Shown piece by piece: positions 1 through 11,777 of a stretch of 64,000 nucleotides of DNA. The DNA is taken from positions 11,586,827 through 11,650,826 of the forward strand of contig NC_084805.1 in NCBI RefSeq assembly GCF_963583255.1, written 5' to 3'. This DNA is from Pyrus communis. Lineage: Eukaryota; Streptophyta; Magnoliopsida; Rosales; Rosaceae. The notes below the pieces were generated by a model. It saw nothing but the letters and a program-made list of their open reading frames with translations, made no database searches and was not told where the DNA came from. Every line of letters starts with the position of its first letter. Positions within the stretch are counted from its first letter, which is position 1. The translations under genes and the position numbers were made by a program.

Positions 1-201
1 AAAAAGGATTAGCATCTTCTCCAAAGGCATCTTGGAAGGCTTGATCAGAAAACCAGGGATACCTCCTAAGAACTGACATTCCCCACTCCAAGTCTGCCCG
101 AGTCTTGCAGACTCTGAAGAAATAAAAGTAGGCAAAGGTGGAATGGTTAGTGGGAAGAGCTTCAGCCAGAATTCGGGCAGGGGCCGCATCTTCTGGGAAC
201 T
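1..201 (-). pseudogene. Plant mobile domain (PMD) pseudogene, 3' part
   Basis: Read on the minus strand from 201 to 1 there is one open frame containing EDAAPARILAEALP, FAYFYFFRVCKTRADLEW and RRYPWFSDQAFQDAFGED. These are typical of the retroelement-borne plant mobile domain family (aminotransferase-like/MAIN-like). It runs off the window edge. The upstream part of the same coding region lies at 11778-12782, on the far side of the Athila insertion, and the two flanks share the 5-base target duplication GAACT. This part shows no stop, but the partner segment does, so the whole is a pseudogene. PMD proteins of cellular genes act in silencing; function is not expected here. Confidence 0.7.
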
Positions 202-502
202 TGATAGGAGCATTTTTATGCGACTTAATTGGCTTGTTCTCATGCATTTATGTTGTTTTTCCTTAGTTAGTTTAGTGTTTAAAGTCATTTTCGTGCAATT
301 TCAGGTTTTAGTGTCAAAGTATGCAAAAAGAAGCAATTTGGAGCATTCTAGAGCATTTTTGGGCCAAGATTGGATAGTGCAAGCATGGAGGCATGAGGAT
401 GGACGAATTTGAAGGCTTGAATTCAGTTAGGGAGCTGCAAGGGGGCCTAAAAAACCTTATTTCTAGAAGGCTTTATCTAATCACACATGGTGCCTAATTT
501 CT

Positions 503-795
503 AGCTTGTCTCCTAGCCGTCCTAGCTTGTCTCCTAGCCGTCCTACCTTGTCTCCTAGCCGTCCTACCTTGTCACTAGCCATCCTAGCTTGTCACTAGCC
601 GTCCTACCTTGTCTCCTAGCCGTCCTAGCTTGTCTCCTAGCCGTCCTAGCTTGTCACTAGCCGTCCTAGCTTGTCTCCTAGCCGTCCTAGCTTGTCACTA
701 GCCGTCCTAGCTTGTCTCCTAGCCGTCCTAGCTTGTCTCCTAGCCGTCCTACCTTGTCTCCTAGCCGTCCTACCTTGTCTCCTACCTTGTCCAAG
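503..795 (+). repeat. 20-21-base minisatellite in the 5' LTR
   Basis: About 14 head-to-tail copies built on CTTGTCTCCTAGCCGTCCTA, with a recurrent variant in which CTCC is replaced by CAC. The array lies about 60 bases upstream of the LTR TATA box, so within U3. The same array is present at 10084-10376 in the other LTR. Confidence 0.92.
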
Positions 796-849
796 CTACA
801 CACATATATCCTTTAAGTGTTTCAACTAAGTTCAAAAACCTTTCCTAGC

Positions 850-861
850 CCTATAAATAAG
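850..861 (+). promoter_or_regulatory. TATA box of the 5' LTR
   Basis: CTATAAATAAGG about 650 bases into the LTR, just after the minisatellite; a normal position for the U3 promoter that would start the genomic RNA about 30 bases downstream. Repeated at 10431-10442 in the 3' LTR. Confidence 0.7.
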
Positions 862-2202
862 GCTTTGCAGCAAGGAACTTGGGGGGATCACTCATTCACC
901 CAATTTTCGTCCAATCATCTAGCCACACCACTCTATACATCCTAAAATCCTAAAAACACAATTCCAGCCAAACACTACACCTTGCCGTGCCTATCCTCCA
1001 TCCAATTCCATAATCCCTGATCCTAAAACACATCCCAACCATCCCATCCACCTTTGTGCCGTAGCAAGGAGAAAGAAGGAAAGACTCTTGGATGCTCAAG
1101 CTTCGTCGTTGGTGCATTCTAGGTGTAATTCGTTTTATGATTTCAATGTTTAATTTATTTTCCTTTCATTTTGCTATGAACATGAGTGGCTAAACCCCTA
1201 TTGGTTAGGGGTGATTTCGAAGCCATAACTATGTGTGCAAGTTGATTTGATAAATTCCAGTTATGAGTTCTTGAATCGTGAATGCAATTGGCTTAACTGT
1301 GAGAGTAATAACGTATTTGTGTTTGTTAATTAGGGGTCGACACTTAATTGGCTTGCATGAATATGATGCTAGAATATAAGTTTGTTTTACATAATTGTCA
1401 CACACTTATATTCACAAGTAGTGAAGGTTGCTAGTCACAATCGCGTTAAGTTCAATTCCTAGCATAAGTGTCATGATGTCATAGTCACAAGTGCTTTGTC
1501 AATGCTTATAGTTTTCATTGAACGTAATGATCTTTGATTGTATCTTTATTATGATGTCATGTAAGGAACTTTTGAAGAATGCTTTGGGTTGTCGTATGAT
1601 GTCATCCAATTCAATAACACAAGGAAAACTTGAGAATTAACTAGTGATGTCATGGTTAATTTGGGGCATTGTCATTCATAATTCTATGAAGGAATAACTG
1701 GAAATCGAGTCATTTGCATACTTGTCATGTGTGGAGAAGGAACCCCTAACTAGTCCATCATCCATTAAAAACCCCAAAAACGTTTCAAAATCAGTTTTAC
1801 TTTGCAATCTGTTTTCTCAACTTTAATTTCGTCCAAATCAAATCCCCCTTTACTTTAAAGTCTCAATTTAGTTAGAAATTGTTTTGGTTCATGTTTTTAA
1901 GTGTTTTGAGTCAAGTTTTCAACCAATTTCGTCCAAATTAGTGTAGGTGCTCAAAACTGCCTAGAAAGTGGTTTTTAGGCAGTTTTGAGTTTTTGTTTTG
2001 TTTTAGTGTTTTAACTTTGGTTTTTCATTCTTTGAGTCCAAATTAGTGTTTTTAACTTTGTTTTGGAGTTCTTAGGTCAGTTTTCAAGAGTTTAGCAATC
2101 CCTCCTAATCCCCGGTTTTGAACGATCCCTACTTACATACTTTGCTACAATTGTCAGAAGAGGGAAAAATTTGTGTGCTTAATATATTTCGCATCAAATT
2201 TT

Positions 2203-2220
2203 TGGCGCCGTTGCCGGGGA
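2203..2220 (+). other. Primer binding site, tRNA-Asp
   Basis: TGGCGCCGTTGCCGGGGA, six bases after the 5' LTR, is complementary to the 3' 18 nucleotides (including CCA) of plant cytosolic tRNA-Asp. This is the primer typical of Athila-type elements. Confidence 0.9.
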
Positions 2221-2334
2221 TTAGCAACTTTGCTAAATCCCTTGGATTGTTTTTGTTTCATTTATTTCACTTTGTTTCTGATTTTGTTTTAGTTTCTGAC
2301 CTATTTTTGTTTCTTGTTTTTTAGGTACTAGTGC

Positions 2335-5300
2335 ATGACGCGGAGTTCTCAAACTGTGCATGCACATATCTTAGACTTTAACGACGATTTTGAACGTGAT
2401 TTGAGAAGAAAGAGGAGGCATCCCGAACGTAGTGAACCTAGTTCAAGTTCAGAGGCCGAATCTGAGTTTGAAGAAGTGGAAGAAGAAGTTATGGCAGCAG
2501 ACAATCGGACCATTAAAGAGCTTTCGGCCTCAGGGTTGGCCAATGCCGCACCATTATGCATTCAATACCCCGCGGCTGCCCAAGGCAAGACCGATGAATT
2601 CGAGTTGAAGTCAAGCCTGTTGCACCACATTCCTAAATACCATGGGCTTTCCATGGAAGATCCAAACAAGCATCTTAAAGAGTTTGAAGTAGTTTGTTCA
2701 AGCATGACTCCCGTCAATGTTGACGGAAGTATTTTGAAGATGAAAGCTTTTCCGTTCTCTTTAATGGATAAAGCTAAGGATTGGTTATACGAGTTGGCTC
2801 CTGGCACTGTCACTTCATGGGAGAGTATGAAAAGAGCGTTTTTGGAGAAGTTTTTCCCAACTTCTCGCATCATTCTTCTTCGTAAAAAAATAAGTGGAAT
2901 TCAACAAGATGAAGGTGAGTCTTTTCCTGCATACTATGAACGTTTTAAATCACTTGTTGCTTCTTGTCCACAGCATCAGATGAAGGAGGAGCTACTTTTG
3001 CAATACTTCTACGAGGGCCTCCTACCATTAGAACGTCAAATGCTCGATGCCTCGGCAGGTGGAGCATTAGTGGACAAAACACCTATGGCTGCCAAGACCT
3101 TGATTTCTAATCGAGCGTTGAACGATCAACAATACGAAGGAGTAGGCCAAAGAGGACCCCCACGGCAACATGTTCATGAGGTAAGTTCTACTTCCGACAT
3201 TAATTCACAATTGGCTAATCTTACTTCTATTGTGTCTCAGTTGGCCGAGGGCATGAAGATGCAAGGACCAATTGTATGTGGCGTATGTTCTATGCATGGA
3301 CATGCCTCTGAAAAATGTCCACAGTTGATTGAAAATGGTGGATGGGAAAGCGCCAATGCAATTGGGTTTCAAGGCCAAAACCAACCAAGGAACGATCCTT
3401 ATTCCAACACATATAATCCCGGTTGGAGAGACCACCCAAATTTCAAATGGAGGGAGCCCCAACAATCTCAAAACCAAGGAGGCTTTAGGCAACAACCCCC
3501 TGGGTTCTTTCCCAAAACCTACGGCCCACCCCAAAATCAAGCCCAATCCGGCCCAAGTGCCTCAGGTACGTCTCTTGACAATGATGCACTTCTTAAGATA
3601 CTAACTAAGTTGTCTAATGGGCAGGACGATCAAGCTAAGGCTATGCAAAACCAAGACAAAAGGGTGGATCAATTGGAGAAACAAATGGGGCAAATTGCCG
3701 AGTTTATGGGGCAGTTTCGTGAACAAGGAAAGCTCCCTAGTTCCACCGTTCCAAATCCAAAGGGAAGCTTCGAAAGTGCAAAAGCCATAACCTTGAGAAG
3801 TGAAAAAGAGATTGGGGCAGATCCTACACCATCACAATCAGGTCCCAAAGGTGATGAAAACTTGCAAATTGAAGAGGAAGAATCAAGCAAACCCACGACA
3901 AAGGTGGGAGAGTCTTTGCCGCAAGTTCCTAGTGCCCCAAAACTGTCTAATTCGGCCAAAAAGGGTAAGAATGTGTCAAATTCGGTTTCTACTAATGCTT
4001 TTCCTTCGAATGCTCCTTTTCCTAGTAGGTTTATGCAAACAAGGAAGGAAGAAGCTGAAAAGGACATCCTTGAGACATTTAGGAAAGTTCAAGTGAACAT
4101 ACCCTTGTTGGATGCAATCAAGCAAGTCCCTAGATACGCCAAGTTTTTGAAGGAGTTGTGCACCACTAGGAAGAGGATGTCGACCAAGGAAGTGGTAAAA
4201 GTAGGTGAGAATGTGTCCGCCATCTTGCAACGCAAACTACCTCCCAAATGCAAAGATCCGGGTAGTTTCACCATTCCTTGTGTCATAGGTAACACTAGAT
4301 TTGAATCTGCCATGCTTGACTTAGGTGCCTCTATAAATGTTATGCCATATTCCATATATGTCTCTATGAACCTAGGAGCATTGAAAAAGGATGGTGTTAT
4401 CATACAATTGGCCGATAGATCTAATGCCTATCCAAAGGGAGTTTTGGAAGATGTTTTGGTGCAGGTTAATCATTTGATCTTTCCGGCGGATTTCTATGTC
4501 CTTGAGATGGATGAATCGGATCATGCACCCTCGCTGCCCATTCTACTTGGAAGGCCATTCATGAAAACGGCCCGGACTAAGATTGACGTGTTTAATGGAA
4601 CTTTGTCCATGGAATTTGATGGGGAAGTTGTTAATTTCAATCTTTCTGATTCTATTAAGTATCCTAGTGAAGATCATTCATGTTTCTCTATTGATACTGT
4701 TGACTCTTTGGCGCAGGGATACCTTGAAGATTTGAATGATGATATGCTTGAAAAAGTCATTACAAGTGGTGTAGAAGTCAAAACCAAGGGAGCAACATCC
4801 ATGCAACCCCACGGCACAAATACACTATCCTATGCCGTGCCTCCTAGTGAGGATTTTCTTGAAGTAGTTGCTGCCCTTGAGTCATCACCAATACATGATG
4901 GTAAGTTTCCTAACAAAGAGTCCATTCCCATTTCGACTAACAAGTTGCTTCCATCCATAATTCAGGCACCTATCCTTGAACTCAAACCTTTGCCAAGCCA
5001 TTTGAAGTACATTTTCTTGGGAAAAAATGAGACACTGTCTGCCATCATATCATCATCCCTCACGGCACAAGAGGAGGAAAAACTCATGCATGTGTTGAAG
5101 GAGTACAAATCTGCCCTAGGATGGACATTGGCCGATATCAAAGGTATAAGCCCCACAACTTGTATGCATCACATATTTCTTGAGGAGGGGACCAAACCAA
5201 CTAGAGAGGCTCAACGCCGTCTTAACCCTCCAATGATGGAAGTTGTGAAAAAGGAGATAATCAAACTTCTTGATTGTGGAGTCATTTATCCTATCTCCGA

Positions 5301-7878
5301 TAGTCGTTGGGTTTCACCTATCCAATGTGTGCCTAAGAAATCCGGAGTGACGGTTGTGGAAAATGCCGAGAATGAGCTTGTACCCATGAGAATCCAAACC
5401 GGTTGGCGTGTATGCATCGATTATAGGAAGATAAATGCCACCACAAGGAAGGACCACTTCCCATTGCCGTTCCTAGATCAAATGTTGGAAAGGTTAGCGG
5501 GTCATTCTTTTTATTGCTTTCTTGATGGATATTCAGGTTATAATCAAATTGTCATTGCCCCGGATGATCAAGAAAAGACCACTTTTACTTGTCCCTTTGG
5601 AACATTTGCATATCGACGCATGCCATTTGGTTTGTGCAATGCCCCTGCCACGTTTCAAAGGTGTATGGTAAGCATATTTTCTGATTATGTTGAAAGGATT
5701 ATTGAGATATTCATGGATGACTTTAGTGTTTTTGGTGATTCTTTTGATAAATGCTTGGATAATCTCACTTTAATCTTGAAACGTTGTGTTGAAACAAACC
5801 TTGTTTTAAATTGGGAAAAATGCCATTTTATGGTTAAACAAGGTATTGTTTTGGGTCATATAATCTCTGAGAAAGGAATTGAAGTTGATAAGTCTAAAGT
5901 AGATCTTGTACGCTACTTACCCTCTCCTACTTCGGTTAGAGAGGTTCGTTCTTTTCTTGGTCATGCAGGATTCTATAGACGATTTATCAAGGACTTTTCC
6001 AAGATTGCACAACCCCTATGCCGCCTCCTCCAAAAAGATGTGTCTTTTGAGTTCAACGAGGCATGCGAGAAGTCATTCAAGCATCTCAAAGAGCTCCTAA
6101 CCACGGCACCCATCATAACTCCCCCGGATTGGTCCATTCCATTTGAATTGATGTGTGATGCCTCGGATTATGCACTTGGGGCTGTTTTGGGTCAAAGGAA
6201 AAATAAACAGTCACATGTTATTTATTATGCTTCCCGCACTTTAAATGATGCTCAATTGAATTATTCTACAACCGAAAAAGAACTCTTGGCGGTTGTATTT
6301 GCTTTAGATAAGTTTAGATCATATCTTATTGCAACTAAAGTAATTGTTTTCACTGACCATGCAGCCTTGAAGTATCTTTTCACCAAAAAGGAGGCCAAAC
6401 CAAGGCTCATTCGTTGGATGCTCCTACTTCAAGAGTTCGATATTGAAATTAGGGACAAGAAAGGTTGTGAAAACGTGGTGGCTGACCACTTGAGTAGATT
6501 GGTGCGTGAAGAAGAATCCCTCCCCATTTCTGAGACGTTTCCGGATGAACAACTTCTGTCCATTGAGGTAAGTACCCCTTGGTATGCCGATTTGGTCAAT
6601 TTCCTGGTGACTAAGCAAGTTCCTAACACCCTAAGCAAGGTTCAACGTGATAAATTGATACATGATGCAAGATTTTATGTGTGGGATGATCCATATCTAT
6701 GGAAATATTGCCCAGATCAGATTATTAGAAGATGTGTGCCAACTTCTGATTTTAACTCAATTCTAGCATTTTGTCATTCTTATGCATGTGGAGGCCATTT
6801 TGGTACCCAAAGGACAGCTCGTAAAGTGTTAGAATCTGGTTTTTATTGGCCTACATTGTTCAAAGATGCTAGAATGTTTTGCTTAACATGTGATAGATGT
6901 CAAAGAACAGGTTCTATTGGTGCAAAAGACCAAATGCCGCAAACACCCATCTTCAATGTTGAAATCTTTGATGTTTGGGGTATTGATTTCATGGGTCCTT
7001 TTCCTTCTTCATTTGGTTTCACTTATATTTTGCTTGCGGTTGATTATGTTTCTAAATGGGTAGAAGCAAAAGCTACCCGTACTAACGATTCTAGAGTGGT
7101 TTCAGATTTCATCAAGACTAACATTTTCTCTAGATTTGGGATGCCGCGGGTATTTATAAGTGATGGAGGTTCACATTTCTGCAATAGGACCATTGAGGCA
7201 CTCTTCAAGAAGTACAATGTCAAGCATAAGGTTTCAACACCTTATCACCCACAAACAAGTGGCCAAGCCGAAGTATCAAATAGAGAGGTCAAGCAAATCT
7301 TGGAGAAGACCGTGGGGCCTAACCGGAAGGATTGGAGCATACGTTTAGACGATGCACTATGGGCATATCGCACTACCTACAAAACACCCCTAGGGATGTC
7401 TCCATTTCGGCTAGTTTATGGAAAACCTTGTCACTTACCCGTGGAGCTAGAGCATAAGGCACATTGGGCCATCAAAACGTTCAATTTGGACTTAGATGCT
7501 GCTGGAATGCATCGGAAGCTCCAATTGAATGAGCTTGAGGAACTAAGGAATGAAGCCTACGAGAATGCCCGCATTTACAAGGAAAAGACGAAGGCGTTTC
7601 ATGACAAGATGATTAGGGGCAAAACCTTCACAATTGGGCAGAAAGTTTTACTTTTTAATTCTCGTCTACGTTTATTTCCCGGAAAGTTACGTTCTAAATG
7701 GATTGGACCTTTTGTTGTTACTAATGTTTTTCCACATGGTGCAGTTCAAGTCCAAAGCTTAAGGAATGGGGTGGAATTCAAGGTCAACGGACATAGATTG
7801 AAGCCATACTATGAGAATGCCGTGGGGCAGGTTGTGGAAGAGATCTCACTCCATGCCGTGGGCACCAATGGTGCCTGA
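2335..7878 (+). CDS. Athila-type Gag-Pol polyprotein
   Basis: Single 1847-residue ORF encoding capsid, protease, reverse transcriptase, RNase H and integrase in Ty3 order. Visible landmarks: retrotransposon Gag region about 90-235; CCHC zinc knuckle 315-328 ([14 protein letters not shown]); protease active site DLGAS with D662; reverse transcriptase with [19 protein letters not shown] near 1027 and FMDD at 1126-1129 in place of YMDD; RNase H starting near CDAS at 1274; integrase HHCC zinc region 1481-1530 and DDE triad D1551, D1610, E1646 (the last two 35 apart, as usual). Gag and Pol are in one frame with no frameshift or stop between them. The start ATG follows a T-rich leader ending GGTACTAGTGC. 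No stop or frameshift was seen, so it looks functional. The same leader and the first codons survive in the deletion derivative at 17753-17797. Confidence 0.95.
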   Translation: MTRSSQTVHAHILDFNDDFERDLRRKRRHPERSEPSSSSEAESEFEEVEEEVMAADNRTIKELSASGLANAAPLCIQYPAAAQGKTDEFELKSSLLHHIPKYHGLSMEDPNKHLKEFEVVCSSMTPVNVDGSILKMKAFPFSLMDKAKDWLYELAPGTVTSWESMKRAFLEKFFPTSRIILLRKKISGIQQDEGESFPAYYERFKSLVASCPQHQMKEELLLQYFYEGLLPLERQMLDASAGGALVDKTPMAAKTLISNRALNDQQYEGVGQRGPPRQHVHEVSSTSDINSQLANLTSIVSQLAEGMKMQGPIVCGVCSMHGHASEKCPQLIENGGWESANAIGFQGQNQPRNDPYSNTYNPGWRDHPNFKWREPQQSQNQGGFRQQPPGFFPKTYGPPQNQAQSGPSASGTSLDNDALLKILTKLSNGQDDQAKAMQNQDKRVDQLEKQMGQIAEFMGQFREQGKLPSSTVPNPKGSFESAKAITLRSEKEIGADPTPSQSGPKGDENLQIEEEESSKPTTKVGESLPQVPSAPKLSNSAKKGKNVSNSVSTNAFPSNAPFPSRFMQTRKEEAEKDILETFRKVQVNIPLLDAIKQVPRYAKFLKELCTTRKRMSTKEVVKVGENVSAILQRKLPPKCKDPGSFTIPCVIGNTRFESAMLDLGASINVMPYSIYVSMNLGALKKDGVIIQLADRSNAYPKGVLEDVLVQVNHLIFPADFYVLEMDESDHAPSLPILLGRPFMKTARTKIDVFNGTLSMEFDGEVVNFNLSDSIKYPSEDHSCFSIDTVDSLAQGYLEDLNDDMLEKVITSGVEVKTKGATSMQPHGTNTLSYAVPPSEDFLEVVAALESSPIHDGKFPNKESIPISTNKLLPSIIQAPILELKPLPSHLKYIFLGKNETLSAIISSSLTAQEEEKLMHVLKEYKSALGWTLADIKGISPTTCMHHIFLEEGTKPTREAQRRLNPPMMEVVKKEIIKLLDCGVIYPISDSRWVSPIQCVPKKSGVTVVENAENELVPMRIQTGWRVCIDYRKINATTRKDHFPLPFLDQMLERLAGHSFYCFLDGYSGYNQIVIAPDDQEKTTFTCPFGTFAYRRMPFGLCNAPATFQRCMVSIFSDYVERIIEIFMDDFSVFGDSFDKCLDNLTLILKRCVETNLVLNWEKCHFMVKQGIVLGHIISEKGIEVDKSKVDLVRYLPSPTSVREVRSFLGHAGFYRRFIKDFSKIAQPLCRLLQKDVSFEFNEACEKSFKHLKELLTTAPIITPPDWSIPFELMCDASDYALGAVLGQRKNKQSHVIYYASRTLNDAQLNYSTTEKELLAVVFALDKFRSYLIATKVIVFTDHAALKYLFTKKEAKPRLIRWMLLLQEFDIEIRDKKGCENVVADHLSRLVREEESLPISETFPDEQLLSIEVSTPWYADLVNFLVTKQVPNTLSKVQRDKLIHDARFYVWDDPYLWKYCPDQIIRRCVPTSDFNSILAFCHSYACGGHFGTQRTARKVLESGFYWPTLFKDARMFCLTCDRCQRTGSIGAKDQMPQTPIFNVEIFDVWGIDFMGPFPSSFGFTYILLAVDYVSKWVEAKATRTNDSRVVSDFIKTNIFSRFGMPRVFISDGGSHFCNRTIEALFKKYNVKHKVSTPYHPQTSGQAEVSNREVKQILEKTVGPNRKDWSIRLDDALWAYRTTYKTPLGMSPFRLVYGKPCHLPVELEHKAHWAIKTFNLDLDAAGMHRKLQLNELEELRNEAYENARIYKEKTKAFHDKMIRGKTFTIGQKVLLFNSRLRLFPGKLRSKWIGPFVVTNVFPHGAVQVQSLRNGVEFKVNGHRLKPYYENAVGQVVEEISLHAVGTNGA

Positions 7879-9782
7879 ACATGTTCTTCGTCCGGCTGCA
7901 AGACGTTAAAGAAAGCGCTACTTGGGAGGCAACCCATGCCATTCAACAAAGGAAGACCTAGAAAGCACTCCAATTCCAGATTTGCGTTCCTAAACCCTTA
8001 TCTTTGTTGATTCTTTCTAATCTGCCTATTTAGTTGTTTTACTTGCTGTTTGTGTGTTTCTTTGTGTGATTTTATGCTTAAAACATTGAGGACAATGTTT
8101 GATTTTAAGTGTGGGGGGGTAACTAAGTGTTTTTCATGCAAATTCGTGGGATTTTATCACCCATTATTTCAAAACTTGTTCCTTACTGTTTTTAAGTGTT
8201 TTTAAGCAGTTTTGGTGTGTTTTAGTATGTTTTGAATAAAAATCCGAAAATCAAAGAAAAATTTGAAAAATTTGTTTTAAAAAACCCAAAAAAGAGTTGT
8301 TTTTGTGTGTTTGTTTGTGTCTTAGGGTACCTTCCAACACAATGATGAGGATTTGGTTTTTAAATACATGGCTGTTAAAGAGAGTGATTAACATGGATGA
8401 AAGTTTGATTTACTCTATGTTTATGCTTGGTTGTGGTTATAACTTATGAATTCACATGCAATCATAAAAGAAAAAAATCAGTTTTTGTAACATGCTTGAA
8501 GGAAGGAACTCAAATTAACGCTACAACCTTGTGAGACTTGAACGTAAACGTTTATTTGGAGAGTTAAAATCTGTGCATTCTTTGTTTTCTAAAATCGTTG
8601 CATGATCTCATTATTCTTTGCTTGGTTGCTACTTAGAAGGCGTTTCATCATTTAGTTCCAAACACTAGAAGTCATGCCCATTTCATTCAAAGCATGGTAT
8701 TGATTAGCATAACACATATTCAAGATGAAGTTGTGTAGTGACCACCACTTTAACCAAAAAGCCGTGTGCCCTACTCCATTATATGTTTAGGTTTTAACCC
8801 CATTGAGCCTTGTTTAGCCTTTTCTTTGTTAACCCACATTACCTTCACCTAGCCTAGATTAGGACTATCCATACCCTCGTTCTTAAAGTATAGTAAGCAT
8901 GATTCAAATGGAATTCCTTTATGGCAGAAACCAAGTGTGGGGGAAGTAGAAAGAAAAGAAAAGAAAAATTCGTAAAAAAAAAAAAAAAAAAAAAAAGTAT
9001 GAAAAGAGTTGAACAACATGAGAAAAAGAGTTCCAAGGTGTTGTTTGTTGAAGAAAGGGTCCAAAAAGTTGAATTCGGCCCTAAGAAGTTGTTTAAAGTC
9101 TTCCCCTTGTGTTTTTAAGTTAATTTCTGCAAACTAAGTGAATTCTAAGTCTTAATTTCATTACTTTGCTTACTAATGCTTGAAGTAACGTTTGTTTTCC
9201 CTATCTTTTCTTTGTTAACCAATACCCCAAGCCCCGTTGCAACCCTTAAACTTCTATCTTGAGTGTTATGTGTTTCAATTTGTTGAGTTTGAATTTGGTA
9301 TGAGCATATGGTGTCACTGGTTCTCGCATCTAAGTAGTAGCATTCCATTCATGAGATCATATCTAAACATGCCTATTAACTCCGGAAATTGCATTCTTTG
9401 TGATACGTATATGTGAGCATTCGTTTTTATATCTACATCAATTCTCTCACATATAACTAGTATAGGGTGTGTAGTTAGAAAATCTGAGTGAAAATAGAGT
9501 GCAAATCTATTAAGGATAGAAGGAATTCTCTAAGGCATGTTACTACATTCAAAACATTGTTTTAATTGGTTAATTGTGAACTAGTAAGTAGTGACTATGA
9601 TTAAGCATGTGCTTAAGTGTTAAATTGACTCAAATCTGTGGGAATGATAATCTTTAACATGTCATGTGCATTGGAAATCCCTGAGGCAAACGTTGGAAGG
9701 TTTAGATTATGTTTGTTTGTTTTGTCTTGTTTTATTTCTTTGTTTTGCTCGAGGACTAGCAAAAGCTAAGTGTGGGGGAATT
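7879..9782 (+). other. Athila 3' non-coding region between pol and the 3' LTR
   Basis: No ORF beyond chance length. Contains a conserved block at about 7885-7940 (including CGCTACTTGGGAGGCAACCC) that is also kept in the minus-strand relative at 17695-17749. It also holds three copies of an AAGTGTGGGGG motif (about 8108, 8934 and 9769) and a 24-base A-run near 8973-8996. The last G-rich copy abuts the LTR and is the polypurine tract; no env-like frame is visible. Confidence 0.75.
9769..9780 (+). other. Polypurine tract
   Basis: AGTGTGGGGGAA immediately before the 3' LTR start TGATAGG; expected site for plus-strand DNA priming. Confidence 0.7.
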
Positions 9783-11777
9783 TGATAGGAGCATTTTTAT
9801 GCGACTTAATTGGCTTGTTCTCATGCATTTATGTTGTTTTTCCTTAGTTAGTTTAGTGTTTAAAGTCATTTTCGTGCAATTTCAGGTTTTAGTGTCAAAG
9901 TATGCAAAAAGAAGCAATTTGGAGCATTCTAGAGCATTTTTGGGCCAAGATTGGATAGTGCAAGCATGGAGGCATGAGGATGGACGAATTTGAAGGCTTG
10001 AATTCAGTTAGGGAGCTGCAAGGGGGCCTAAAAAACCTTATTTCTAGAAGGCTTTATCTAATCACACATGGTGCCTAATTTCTAGCTTGTCTCCTAGCCG
10101 TCCTAGCTTGTCTCCTAGCCGTCCTACCTTGTCTCCTAGCCGTCCTACCTTGTCACTAGCCATCCTAGCTTGTCACTAGCCGTCCTACCTTGTCTCCTAG
10201 CCGTCCTACCTTGTCTCCTAGCCGTCCTAGCTTGTCACTAGCCGTCCTAGCTTGTCTCATAGCCGTCCTAGCTTGTCACTAGCCGTCCTAGCTTGTCTCC
10301 TAGCCGTCCTAGCTTGTCTCCTAGCCGTCCTACCTTGTCTCCTAGCCGTCCTACCTTGTCTCCTACCTTGTCCAAGCTACACACATATATCCTTTAAGTG
10401 TTTCAACTAAGTTCAAAAACCTTTCCTAGCCCTATAAATAAGGCTTTGCAGCAAGGAACTTGGGGGGATCACTCATTCACCCAATTTTCGTCCAATCATC
10501 TAGCCACACCACTCTATACATCCTAAAATCCTAAAAACACAATTCCAGCCAAACACTACACCTTGCCGTGCCTATCCTCCATCCAATTCCATAATCCCTG
10601 ATCCTAAAACACATCCCAACCATCCCATCCACCTTTGTGCCGTAGCAAGGAGAAAGAAGGAAAGACTCTTGGATGCTCAAGCTTCGTCGTTGGTGCATTC
10701 TAGGTGTAATTCGTTTTATGATTTCAATGTTTAATTTATTTTCCTTTCATTTTGCTATGAACATGAGTGGCTAAACCCCTATTGGTTAGGGGTGATTTCG
10801 AAGCCATAACTATGTGTGCAAGTTGATTTGATAAATTCCAGTTATGAGTTCTTGAATCGTGAATGCAATTGGCTTAACTGTGAGAGTAATAACGTATTTG
10901 TGTTTGTTAATTAGGGGTCGACACTTAATTGGCTTGCATGAATATGATGCTAGAATATAAGTTTGTTTCACATAATTGTCACACACTTATATTCACAAGT
11001 AGTGAAGGTTGCTAGTCACAATCGCGTTAAGTTCAATTCCTAGCATAAGTGTCATGATGTCATAGTCACAAGTGCTTTGTCAATGCTTATAGTTTTCATT
11101 GAACGTAATGATCTTTGATTGTATCTTTATTATGATGTCATGTAAGGAACTTTTGAAGAATGCTTTGGGTTGTCGTATGATGTCATCCAATTCAATAACA
11201 CAAGGAAAACTTGAGAATTAACTAGTGATGTCATGGTTAATTTGGGGCATTGTCATTCATAATTCTATGAAGGAATAACTGGAAATCGAGTCATTTGCAT
11301 ACTTGTCATGTGTGGAGAAGGAACCCCTAACTAGTCCATCATCCATTAAAAACCCCAAAAACGTTTCAAAATCAGTTTTACTTTGCAATCTGTTTTCTCA
11401 ACTTTAATTTCGTCCAAATCAAATCCCCCTTTACTTTGAAGTCTCAATTTAGTTAGAAATTGTTTTGGTTCATGTTTTTAAGTGTTTTGAGTCAAGTTTT
11501 CAACCAATTTCGTCCAAATTAGTGTAGGTGCTCAAAACTGCCCAGAAAGTGGTTTTTAGGCAGTTTTGAGTTTTTGTTTTGTTTTAGTGTTTTAACTTTG
11601 GTTTTTCATTCTTTGAGTCCAAATTAGTGTTTTTAACTTTGTTTTGGAGTTCTTAGGTCAGTTTTCAAGAGTTTAGCAATCCCTCCTAATCCCCGGTTTT
11701 GAACGATCCCTACTTACATACTTTGCTACAATTGTCAGAAGAGGGAAAAATTTGTGTGCTTAATATATTTCGCATCA
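9783..11777 (+). repeat. 3' LTR of the Athila element
   Basis: Same length and ends as the 5' LTR, with minisatellite at 10084-10376 and TATA box near 10433. It is followed directly by GAACT, the target duplication, and then by the interrupted PMD pseudogene. Confidence 0.95.

Larger units (their letters stand above)
202..2196 (+). repeat. 5' LTR of the Athila element
   Basis: Starts TGATAGGAGC and ends TTTCGCATCA. Contains a 20-21-base minisatellite (about 503-795), a TATA box at 852 and a T-rich 3' half. It pairs with 9783-11777 at a constant offset of 9581 without indels; the differences I found are near 628, 678, 1388, 1857 and 1953. Confidence 0.95.
202..11777 (+). mobile_element. Full-length Ty3/Gypsy (Athila-clade) LTR retrotransposon
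   Basis: Complete element with TG...CA LTRs of 1995 bases each (202-2196 and 9783-11777), flanked by the 5-base duplication GAACT (197-201 and 11778-11782). A primer binding site complementary to tRNA-Asp follows the 5' LTR and a G-rich polypurine tract precedes the 3' LTR. One uninterrupted gag-pol ORF occupies 2335-7878. By eye I count about five substitutions between the LTRs, so the insertion is very recent. The 1.9 kb between pol and the 3' LTR, where some Athila elements hold an env-like ORF, has no long ORF. Clade assignment rests on the tRNA-Asp primer, the DLGAS protease motif, the reverse transcriptase sequence style and the LTR length. It appears potentially autonomous. Confidence 0.95.

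Noticed and set aside
143..412. 89-codon ORF crossing the left LTR boundary
   Set aside because: Same amino acids occur in the right LTR with a different start; it is LTR U3 sequence, not a gene.
503..795. Regularly repeated 20-21-base units resembling a CRISPR array
   Set aside because: Units are directly tandem without unique spacers, lie in a plant LTR, and are duplicated in the other LTR.
7879..9782. Env-like ORF after pol in the Athila element
   Set aside because: Longest frames are about 65-75 codons and low-complexity; no signal peptide plus transmembrane layout.
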